DNA from: Acholoe squamosa
Taxonomy: Eukaryota; Annelida; Polychaeta; Phyllodocida; Polynoidae
Length of the DNA stretch: 64,000 nt
Reading direction: 5' to 3'
Assembly: GCA_949317995.1 (NCBI GenBank)
Contig: OX439047.1
Span: 46,067,505 to 46,131,504, forward strand
The notes under the pieces are model-generated. The model was given only the letters and a program-made list of their open reading frames with translations, made no database searches and was not told the DNA's origin. A program made the position numbers and the translations under genes. This document shows positions 10,120 through 19,474 of the stretch, piece by piece; position 1 is the stretch's first letter; each line of letters begins with the position of its first letter.

Positions 10120-12614
10120 TCAATCGCTGGCGATTCTCTCTAAAACTGATAGCGTCCTTTCATTTACCTCAGTGTTACGGTACAGGAGAGACTGAAGGTG
10201 CTCATCTGTCTGCCGCCTGTTCACTTCTATCATGGAGAGAAGAGACTCTATCTTGGCTATCCTCAAGTCATGGTCTAACGAGAAAGGGGGGGGAAGGTCC
10301 TTGGGATTATGTTCCTGTGTTCCACTTTCCTGTTCTGTCTCATCTTCGAAGCTCAGTTTCCTGCTGCTTTTTCCACTTTTTGGTGGCTTATCCTTCTCTT
10401 GCAGCCCCGGGCTCCTACGCAAAGATGATTTCAGTTCTGATCCTTTAGGAGTGGAGGTCACGGGGTTCTCACACCCAGTCATATCTACTATATCGTCGTC
10501 GTCTACAATGTTCACTACCATGTCATCTGACAAGTCGTCTTTGAAGTGGGCTTCCCCGGTGAGGTCAATATGGACCTCCCTAGAAGCTGCCCCTCTCACA
10601 CCTTTCTTCCCCGGCTTCATGAATGGCTTGTGCTCTTTGGCAGAAGAACTTGCCGCAGCAGGACGCTTAGTAACGGGTGGCTTAACAGGAGGGGATTTCT
10701 TTTGAACACCTGAGGTAGAAGCCTTGGAAGAGGGGGGGGGTTGATGTTTTGTTACTTTTAGCAGAGGTTGCCTTAACTGTCTTCACGGCAGAAAAAAGCT
10801 GATGTTCTGCCTTTATGTCCTCCTCAGAAGGCACTACAATAATCTTTTTGGGGGTGGGAATGTGCCTGGGGGAAGCTGCTTGGTGGGGAGAAGCCTTAGG
10901 CTGGGGTTTTCTCTGTTCTTTAGCTTTGTGGCGTCTTTGTTTCTCTTCCTCGACCTTGTCGGTGTGATATATCACTACGCCGCCTTCACCTTCAGGAAAA
11001 TAAGTCAAAACAAACAACAGATTAAAGCCAAATTTATGGTGACACGCTTTTACACTAAGGAAAAGAGAAAAGTATTTTATTCGGCCTCAATTATTTAATA
11101 AATTGAACCAAGAGCTTCTTGGAAGAAGAAGACAACAAAACGTACAGCACTAAATGATAACGACAGAAAGAATGGTCTCTAAGAGAAGATGATTGCTTAC
11201 CTGCTATGCGCGACACCCCCTTGTACTTAAGGCATAGAGCCTCGGTCAGCGTCACACCATCCACTTTACGACCCTTGTCTATAGCCGCAAGCATTTGCTC
11301 GTTCTGAAAGGAAGAAAGAACATAATATAGTTTGCATTTTTTATAGTTTCAGTTTAAATATCCTCCTTTGAAAAATAAGTTCATTGATTTCAAAAGACGA
11401 GAAGAAGCAGGTTCTAACATATAAAATTATTTTTTCGTACCATGTGATGATTTTTAGGAAAGAATCACTAAGAGAAAAAGAAAAGAGAGTTGAAACATTT
11501 CTTTTACCTTAGCTTTGACCTTCCAGAAGTAATCGTTTATATGGTTCCTCATCTTGTCTATGTTGCGGTCATCGTTCTTCACACTGTTCACAGTGGCTGA
11601 AAAATTTAAAGAAAAGCTTCTTTGATATGGAAGAAAAAAAAATTTCTATGTCTATGCTTGGTTTATCTTGTTTAAAAAAAAAAGGCAAGGAATGAAGTGA
11701 TAAATATAAAAAATATTAAAGGGAAGACCTCTATTAATTTATGGACACATTAGACATAAACCAAAGTAAAAAATGAAGACAAACAAAAAGACTCACCTAG
11801 GACAGTGTCCCAGCCTTCCTTCCTCAATTGAGCAGAGTTTTTACCTCGAGCTTTCAACAAGTGCTTTTGGTTATAGCACGAGTGAAACAGAGCCCTGTGT
11901 TCCCTGTCGTTCCAAACAGACTCCTTCTTGCTTATAGTTCCTCGTGTGGTTTTTCGAGGAGTGACAGGGCCAGGTATGTGTTCTGTGTTTTCTTCGTCGC
12001 TGATTTCACTTGAGTCTTCCACGACATATTCCTGCTTAACTTTAGACATGGTCAGTATCTCGGGCAGCTCAAAACTTTGGTGATGCTCCGATTCCTCTTC
12101 TCCTGGACGAACTTCCATATAACTGTCGTCCTCGTCAGTGGAGCTCAAGTCGTAACCTTTTTGGTACTGATAAATAAAAAAAAAATTACACTAATATTAT
12201 ATTACTTCTGGAGGAAACCACAGGAAGCAGAGGGGGGGGGACATTTTCTGTCATAATTAAACTTTAAGACACAAATTTGGATGCTTCTTTTAAAAGAAGT
12301 CAGGGTAGGATAGGTAAAAGAAGAAGAAAAATGCTCTATAGGCACAAGGAAACTAGCCAGTCCTACAGGGAGGAAGAGAGAGACAGCCATATAGACACAA
12401 GAGAGAAGGGCGTGTGCTTTTACTCTATTATCGCTCATGCCGGCTGGCGGAGAAATGGAGATAACAGAAAAGAAAAGACAGAACAACTTTGAATACCACT
12501 GTTATGCTGAAGATCGGAATAGAAGAAACAAGATTGCTTTCATCTTTTAACTTTAATTACCTGTGTTTCGTCGAAATACATGGTGCAAGCCGCAGTCAAG
12601 TAACTCTCCACCAT
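10120..12614 (-). CDS. SANT/Myb-like DNA-binding protein 2 of the Harbinger element
   Basis: Exons 12561-12614, 11797-12166, 11508-11596, 11201-11303 and 10120-10989 join in phases 0, 1, 0, 1. An ATG at 12614 is in frame with one at 12581. The SANT/Myb-like domain begins at Trp103 (SVWNDREHRALF) and runs through KEGWDTVL, NIDKMRNHI and YFWKVKAK. The third exon is 89 bases with phase 1 in and 0 out, exactly as in the neighbouring SANT gene, so the two are probably paralogues. N-terminal residues are acidic and include a VKQE motif that fits the SUMO consensus. The C-terminal exon is Lys/Ser/Pro-rich and ends in a short coiled coil (RNTEVNERTLSVLERI). One extra base in a C9 run (10732-10740) breaks the frame of the last exon. 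Total length would be about 494 residues without that base. Confidence 0.75.
10732..10740 (-). other. frame-breaking C9 run in the last exon of SANT gene 2
   Basis: The upstream frame runs into this nine-base homopolymer and stops about 50 bases later. The downstream frame continues open to the natural end at 10120. The summed exon length exceeds a multiple of three by exactly one. It may be a sequencing error, a real mutation or a slippage site. Confidence 0.7.
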
Positions 12615-12658
12615 TCTTTGTTTTGGCGGCAGTGGACTACCCGGAAGTGACGTTCAGC

Positions 12659-12870
12659 AGTATATAGGTCAAGTTTCGCTGGTGTCCCGCCCTTTTTTCT
12701 CGCTGTGCTGAACCCTCGTTGCTCTTACGAGGAAATCGGAACGACGATTACTTTCCTCGTCTCGTTTCGGCTACAAGACTCGCTCGGGAAAGGCAGAAGG
12801 TATTGTGTAACGGGTGTGAAAAATGCTCGTATCTTTTCTCGCCCATGTACGAGGAAGCATCATAACGAGT
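12659..12870. promoter_or_regulatory. CTCGT motif cluster and TATA-like site upstream of SANT gene 2
   Basis: About nine CTCGT/ACGAG cores (12699, 12715, 12728, 12755, 12760, 12780, 12824, 12850, 12864) lie between the start of SANT gene 2 and the right terminus. On the minus strand a CTATATACT sequence lies about 45 bases upstream of the proposed start codon. The cluster mirrors the one at the left end. Confidence 0.45.
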
Positions 12871-12882
12871 CCTCTTTAATTG

Positions 12883-12917
12883 TGTAACGACCTCCAGGGT
12901 ACCCTTTCGTGCCATAA
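12883..12917 (-). repeat. right terminal inverted repeat of the Harbinger element
   Basis: On the minus strand this reads TTATGG, a spacer containing GGGTACC, then GGAGGTCGTTACA, mirroring the left end. The spacer is longer than on the left, so the repeat is imperfect. Confidence 0.55.
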
Positions 12918-13960
12918 TGCCACTTGGCATTAAGGACCAACGTACATGTATGCTCTTCTCTATCTGTCCTCTTTGAGTGGCTCGTGTCTGCATGCAAGCA
13001 CAGAGTCATTTCTTTATCTAATATTTTATATCCCCTCCTACATGTATCTGATGTCTTCCTTTTGAAAGTGATGTCTAATCTAGTTTTTCACCATGAATAT
13101 GACCACAGCTGTCCAAGTGGCATTGGACAAACAGAGCTCACTCACTCTCTTATCCTCTCTTATAAGCCAGAGCTCGGCCACGTGACACTGTCGTATGTGA
13201 AAAAAAGACATTACTTTATTAATAATATTCAGTTTGCAGCTGGCAAGCAGAAAGGATGACCCAATGCCTTACGTAATGTGAACAATAATACACAAAAGAA
13301 AGGGTTTAAAAACATGGCGTTTCAAGGCAGCCAGGGTTCCGTACTGGAGCCCCGGCATGTGAAATACCCTGTGCAAGATCTTTAAATGTGTGTCCCTTTT
13401 TCATTATCTAAGTGGTAGGTAGGGCAACTACAGACCGTGTGCCATGAAATGCCGATAATAATGGTTTTACTTTTAAAAACAGAAGTAAAATATAGCCAAG
13501 AGAACTGCCTGAACAGAACAATAAGTGAAGGGAGAAAATAGCTATTCAGAATAATATGGCTTTAGATCCCTAACCTCAGCAGTATTTGGGGTTTCGTGAC
13601 ATGGGACAGAAGAAATAATCATACGGTTGCACCTGGCATAACCTGTGTTTTTAATCAACAGGTTGACACAGGGATTTCTTGAAGTCGATAGGCCGACATG
13701 GGCATTGCTTGAAAAAGGATATGCACACCCTGCCCCCCTTTCTCCATTTAAGACCTCAGTGATCAGTGGCGATATAGGTAGTTATCTAACTATTTGGGCC
13801 TGGACAGTGCTTTTTTGCTCATAACCCCCGTGCGTTATATAGCTATAACGCACTCTCAGACCTTTTCTTCGTCTTCAAGAAGCTGCTGGTTTCAATCCGG
13901 ACATGTTAATAAATTGGCGAAGTATACAAAGTCAACCACGCCATAGTTTTCCAGTTAAAA
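12918..13960. other. non-coding stretch right of the Harbinger element
   Basis: No exon or repeat structure that I can support in about 1 kb. It may be intergenic or an upstream intron of the receptor gene whose visible exons begin at 19475. Confidence 0.4.
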
Positions 13961-13967
13961 CCGTTTA

Positions 13968-14040
13968 GGTTCAACGGGGAATCGATCCCCACCGCTGGGG
14001 CAGGAGGCAAGCTCGCTGTCCACTATACCAAGCCGACCGG
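13968..14040 (-). repeat. tRNA-derived module (SINE head or tRNA pseudogene)
   Basis: On the minus strand an A-box-like TTGGTATAGTGG and a B-box-like GGGATCGATTCCCC are spaced as in a tRNA gene over about 73 bases. The acceptor stem pairs poorly, so a functional tRNA is unlikely. The tRNA-Gly-like A box and the neighbouring foldback suggest part of a composite short interspersed repeat. Confidence 0.55.
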
Positions 14041-14191
14041 TGCTAGAAACCACTGCACATGGAGGATTTGAAAAAGTTTTCCGACATACCTGAAGTTTAC
14101 ACACCTCGATAGCCTAGAATATATGGAGCCTGGTGGAGTTATTAACAGAGAACCATCCTTAGATATCCTAGATGAACATGCCATGCCAAAT

Positions 14192-14414
14192 TCCTCCATT
14201 TTCTCCGAAATAAATAAGAATCCATTGATTTTCCACATCGATACGAGTCAGCACCCGCCCCGTTCGGTCGTTCCTTGTTCGATGCGTCTCTGACCTAGTT
14301 TTTACATCCGGGCACCTATCCGCTTTGTCAACAAGAAGCAATGGCCGTGTACCGGGCCGTGTGCGTTGGATCGGTATGGAAAATCAATGGATTCTTATTT
14401 ATTTCGAAGAAAAT
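14192..14414. repeat. foldback element, short copy
   Basis: Arms of about 45-50 bases (14192-14245 and 14370-14414) are inverted repeats of each other. They contain AATAAGAATCCATTGATTTT, enclosing about 125 bases. The arm sequence is shared with the larger foldback at 15164-15553, so both belong to one family. Confidence 0.7.
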
Positions 14415-14433
14415 GGAGACAAAATGAAGGCGA

Positions 14434-14500
14434 AGAGTGGGTTTATGGGTTAATAATCCACTCCCCCTTCGGGGTCATGGATTATTTACCCATAAACCCA
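14434..14500. repeat. hairpin
   Basis: TGGGTTTATGGGT and ACCCATAAACCCA form inverted arms around AATAATCC and GGATTATT, giving a stem of nearly 25 bases with a short loop around CCCTTCGGGG. Confidence 0.75.
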
Positions 14501-15034
14501 CGAGTGCGTACCCATAACATACATTAAACGCTATTTACCTGGTGGTGCGGGGTAATTTGAATTCTGAGTGTCCTGTTTGTAAAGTTGGATGGTAATCATT
14601 CTATCAATAAATAAACTAATAAAATCACGACTGGCAATACATCATAAATTGATTACTTGTGTGGTTTGCCAAATGAAATGAAATTCTCCCTAATTAAGAC
14701 ATACTTCACCAGCAGAATGTCAGAGAATTATGAGATTAAATTTTGTGAACAGTCAAGGAAATCGGGCCCCCAGATTGAAAATCTATTTCAAACATGAGAT
14801 CACAAGCATTCCAATATGGTGTATTACATCAGACCTTATACCACGATTTCGGGACTTCCAGTGGGTTTATATGCAGTTTAGCCGTGCATTATTCTGCATA
14901 TACCACCCATGTGCATTTTTGAAATTTTTGGTATATACTTTTTCGGGGTCACGTTGGACTAAGAATATTTTTGGAGACGCTGGCGGACATAGAAATTTAG
15001 CCTCGCCATTGTTTCAATGTGAAAAATCGTCCCA

Positions 15035-15110
15035 ACTCGTATGAGGATTGAACCCTGGCCGAAGTGGTGGTAGGCGAAGGCCTTAGCCATAGCGCCACAC
15101 TGAACGGTGA
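15035..15110 (-). repeat. tRNA-derived module (SINE head)
   Basis: On the minus strand TGGCGCTATGGCTAAGG (A-box-like) and GGGTTCAATCC (B-box-like) lie about 33 bases apart. It is not a canonical cloverleaf. It abuts the left side of the foldback element at 15164. Confidence 0.55.
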
Positions 15111-15163
15111 TGAAATCCAATGCGAAGGTAAATAAGTTCTAACCTGCTATGTTTCCAGTCAGT

Positions 15164-15553
15164 TTTCGTATGGAATCCAACCATCACATGTTATAATATT
15201 GAAATCCCAAGAAGTTTTCGATCCATAGACGAGTAATGCGTGCTAATTTTCTCCATTTTCTTCGATATAAATAAGAATCCATTGATTTTTCCAACGTACA
15301 CGAGTCGCGGTCCGGCCATTCCCACCCGCCTCCTTGTCCGACGAAATTGTGTCAGTGGCCCGGATGTAGATATAGGTCATCTGCTCGTCGTGCAAGGAAG
15401 ACGCCGAAAATTTCGGACCGGTTTGGAAAATCAATGGATTCTTATTTATATTGAAGAAAATGGAGAAAATTAGCACGCATTCCTCGTCTATGGATCGAAT
15501 ACTTCTTGGGACTTTGATATTATAACATGTCATGGTTGGATTCCATACGGAAA
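15164..15553. repeat. long foldback element, arms about 130 bp
   Basis: 15164-15293 and 15421-15553 are near-perfect inverted repeats. The outer ends read CGTATGGAATCCAACC and its complement; the inner ends share AATCCATTGATTTT. About 130 unrelated bases form the loop. No coding capacity. The inner arm sequence matches the shorter foldback at 14192-14414. Confidence 0.85.
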
Positions 15554-15731
15554 GTGAGTGTAAACACGGCGGTACCTCTCCCGGCAAGGAACCAAAACAA
15601 TGGCTTCGCGCAGAGCGGACACGGGCCGTGTCGCTTGCACTTACAAAATGTCTTCGCCTGGCTATATTCTTTGGATTTCAGGTAAGAAATTGATACAAAA
15701 TGGAGGAAATGGTGGTATAAACCTATTAGGT

Positions 15732-15798
15732 GATGCATATCGGGGCCCCACGGGCTGTATATGCTGTATATACAGCCCTAGGGCCCCGATATGCATCA
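15732..15798. repeat. palindrome with GGGGCCC core arms
   Basis: GATGCATATCGGGGCCC and its reverse complement flank a second nested inverted repeat (GGGCTGTATA and TATACAGCCC). The whole 67 bases form one long stem. Confidence 0.85.
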
Positions 15799-15899
15799 TC
15801 TATTAGCTTAATATGTCCTTTAGTTTTAGAGAAATGATATCATGAATTTGGGCAGCCATCATTCTATCCCTGTTGCCAACGAGCTCTATAACTAGTTAT

Positions 15900-18800
15900 A
15901 AAGAAGATATTCTATTTTTTAAACTTTTGTTCAAAACCTTTTGATCTAGAAATGGAATTTTCTTTCTGTTTATACCAAAGTCATCCCAGTGGACTATTCT
16001 TCAGATAGGATTTTGATTTCTTTAAATTGTAGTGAAATTGACATTGCCATGGCAAAAGAAATCAACAAAAGCAGCCATTTTGTCTCAAAAATTCTTTCTA
16101 CATTCTCAAAATGGAATTCCCTCACCGAGGATAGAACTTTCCTAACATGTTCAGAGAATTCAGCATTGAAAATTGGCATAGATTTTTCTTTAAATTTCCA
16201 TTTGTCTAGCCCTGTTGAGCCCGCTGGCGGCTCATACTTAAGTATTAACAATCCCGCACAGAGGTCCCCTTCCCCTTCTTGAGCAACATTTATACAATAT
16301 ACGAAAGAGCAAAGAGGAAAAATGTTGGAGGATGACAAAGAAAAAATGAAACGTTAACTAGATGAAATGAAATGAGATGAAAATTGAATGAAAATGATTC
16401 AAAATCCAATGCAAATACAACGCAGCTACATGTACTTAAATGTAAAAGGCAACAGATATCCCTAGGTGGAAATATAGTACCATAGAAATTGTTGTAATTA
16501 TTTATTAACAATAAAAACAAAACAAACAAAAGCAACAACAAAAAAACATGAGACATTCTGTGTGATACTTATGGAGTGGTGTACACCTACATCAAGGAAG
16601 TACAACCGTGCCTATGGGGTGGAAAGACCGTCGTGACTGGAAATAGGACAGGAGGGGGGGATTAGAAGTCAGACCTACATGTATACCGTAACTAGGAGAA
16701 TGTTCAGGAGGATCCTCAGTTTAAGCCTTATATTCCTATTCCAACCATGGAGTAAGTACACCCTTTTCCATGTCTCACCTGAAGGGATAGCCCTGGTAAT
16801 GATGACTCAGTTCTCTAATATCTATAACTAAGGAATATGAGGGAGACTTTCTCAGGTATACCTTTGGATCACTACCTGTATATGTACACATGCCATCCAG
16901 TCACCCAGCGAGGAAGTAGTGTGTTGGTGTTGTATGGTAACGCATGACCTGGCATGGAAACACAATTACCTGTATAGGTATATCCCACATCTACCACACA
17001 CCTTTATACATCAGGAGAGACACTATTATCTGTGTTCTGTGCTTAGGTTATAATCATAGGATTAGCCTTGTTTCTAGTTACCATCGACCGTTGCATAGCT
17101 GTCATTTGTCATTGGGAATTGTGATTGGGTTTCTAATGTAGAGAGAGTTAGTTTTGGAATAGATGTGCTTCTTGAAACAAGGCTCATGCTATCTCCGAAT
17201 TCTTTTTAGTTTCACTGAATTAATCAATGTCTACATTAACCAATAACTCTCACAATGAGAGGGTCTATATTAGCATAAGAATCTGCGTATCCAGATATCC
17301 AGATAAGTCTCGAGTTTCGCTATCTAAAACTTTGCCAATCCCTTTAGGCCTACCCCATTGTCAACTGTGCATTGGGCACGTTTCCGGAATAGCTAATGGA
17401 ATTATGAGGAATCCCTCACCACACATGAGTACTTTTAGCTATAATTTTCTGTATTGCATTGACTACTTTGATTCTATATTACATATAACATACTTTGATT
17501 CTACAAATTAATTGCTTCAATATATGAGAGAGGGTAGCCTACATGTAAGATATTAGTGTGGCGAGGACCCTGCTTTCATCATCATTAAATGAAAAGACCA
17601 CCCTAGATTTATGCTGGGTTATTTTGGTAGCCTTTATTATATAAAATGATTCTGACATACGTACCGGTACATCTGCTATTGTCAAAGCTTGTAGAAGGTG
17701 TCTCTGGAGGGTCTTGCCAAAAGATAACCAAGGAAGAACCTCTTTTTCATTTTTTTTTTCAGAGAGTCTTGACGGACATTTACATGGCCCGACTCTTTTT
17801 CATTTAGCATTGAAAAATAACCTTTTAGCAGGATGCATGCGAAAACACTTTTTGAGTTGTAAGTAACATGCATATCGTATCCAAACAACTTTATGAAAAT
17901 TCATTTAGGGATACAAAAAACGAGTATGCTTTATTTCTTTGGTTCTCGTTTCCCTATTGGGCAATGCCCTCCATTCGGAGGTAGACCTGTACGGTAGTTT
18001 ACAGTTTCCACTTGAATCTAATTAGTCTATTTTCACGTTAAAGCACAGTGGATCAGTCTGCTACCTGCCTTCATTACAGCAGATGTGCGGACTTGAGTTA
18101 TCCATAGTCTTTTCATTTGATATACATGTAAAGGCTACTACAAGAAGCTAACTACAAGACGCCAAAATGAAAAAAAGGGTGGTCTAATCCTTTAATGGAA
18201 TCATTTAAATGCACTTGACCTTATGTGAATGAGTGTGATTATTCTCTCAATTTCCTTGTTTGATAATTGCAATTTCAAACATCAAAATGCAAGATGAGGT
18301 GCAAGTTAATAGATATTTGTTGAGTTCGGATCCCCATCAATTTGACTATTGAATAAAAGCAGTATACACTTTTCTGAACATATTCTGTAGGTTACATGTT
18401 GACAAAGTAGACGGTTGTTTCGGCAAAAGAGAGTAGAATTAGATAATGACAAAATATGTCACACCTGTGACAAAAGATACACCTGTGACAACAGACCCGG
18501 TGTTTGCCTGAACGAAACAGGGAAGTCAACCTTCTCTGAACAGGCGACTGAATCAAGTGGAGCATATACATAATTGTGGTTTCATATGACTAGTAGATTC
18601 GAAAAGAAAACTGTCTGAATTTGATGAATACTTAGCACAATGAAATAAAACTTAAAGAAATAGAGGATCTTGAGCAGCAGGTTTACCTGATGCATCTGAT
18701 GACGTCACGATTACTAAAATATATAAGGTGCTGAACTGTTTATGCATAGGGGGTTTCAAAATGGGTTTTAGTTATAAAACTGAAGTGCCCATCATCATGA

Positions 18801-18930
18801 TATTGCCTAGGAAACTTCTGTAGGGTCATTTAGTGATGTTTTGAAAGGAATAGATAAATCTTTCCCGAAGAAGAAAAGTTGCAAAGTTTATCATTTTATG
18901 TCTGTCTCACATCAATGACAATTTTCAGCA
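15900..18930. other. non-coding stretch, nothing recognised
   Basis: About 3 kb of AT-rich DNA without exon-like or repeat signals that I can support. If the receptor gene has 5' exons in this window they could be here, but none shows a clear EGF or signal-peptide coding sequence joined at phase 1. Confidence 0.4.
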
Positions 18931-18938
18931 CAAAGTAA

Positions 18939-19152
18939 CACTGTAAAACGATGTGGTCGAAATAATGATGGAATCCGCGTCCTAAGGATCCAAGAGATCC
19001 TCACTATTTTCACAGAGATTCATTGTAAGACTGTACTGCCACCAGGGGATTCTTGTAAAAACTACACTGGTTCACTGCCATACAATTATGGTGGTTCACT
19101 CTTCAGTTTTACGAGGATCCTTGTTAGATTCAACAGTTACGTTTTTACAGTG
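18939..19152. mobile_element. MITE with CACTGTAAAA termini, 214 bp
   Basis: The ends CACTGTAAAACG and CGTTTTTACAGTG are inverted repeats. TA occurs near both sides. There is no coding capacity. Length and termini fit a miniature inverted-repeat element, but the superfamily cannot be decided. Confidence 0.6.
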
Positions 19153-19474
19153 TAGTTTAATGACGAAATAATCTTTCTCTGAGGTGACCTGTAGAGAGGG
19201 GGTTCAAAAATGCCTTCACATTCAAGTGTTCAGACCGTGTTTCGGTCTAATAACCAGGTGGTATTTGCATCTCCAGCAATATCGCTGAAGGTGATGAGTT
19301 GACAGACGATGGCTTGCATTCTTCTGCTATCTTCTGTAAATAAAGAGATATCTTTCGTTAAGATCGGTTTTAAATCTATTTGGCATTCTACACAATATAT
19401 CACATGCCATTCAATAAGAGGAGCTTAAATGCAACAGTACTGCTTTAAAGTTTTGTTCTCTCCTCCCACACTAG

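Larger units (their letters stand above)
3090..12916. mobile_element. large PIF/Harbinger-type DNA transposon, about 9.8 kb
   Basis: The class is set by a HARBI1/DDE_Tnp_4-type transposase gene (3429-5546, plus) together with SANT/Myb-like genes on the minus strand, the usual two-protein arrangement of PIF/Harbinger elements. The ends are defined by a shared inverted motif, GGAGGTC(A/G)TTACA, at 3105-3117 and in reverse complement at 12883-12895. Outside it, TTATGG and CCATAA match at 3092 and 12912. Clusters of CTCGTT-type motifs lie just inside both ends. I could not establish a 3 bp target duplication, so the outer boundaries are accurate only to about 20 bases. Carrying four genes (transposase, two SANT proteins, one acidic protein) is unusual for the superfamily. 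Confidence 0.75.

Noticed and set aside
13968-14040. Functional tRNA gene on the minus strand
   Set aside because: A and B boxes are present but the acceptor stem mispairs and no convincing anticodon stem-loop forms.
19300-19340. ATG followed by ACILLLSS as a signal-peptide first exon of the receptor
   Set aside because: The GTAAAT donor would join in phase 0, but the first visible receptor exon needs phase 1, so the frame is lost.
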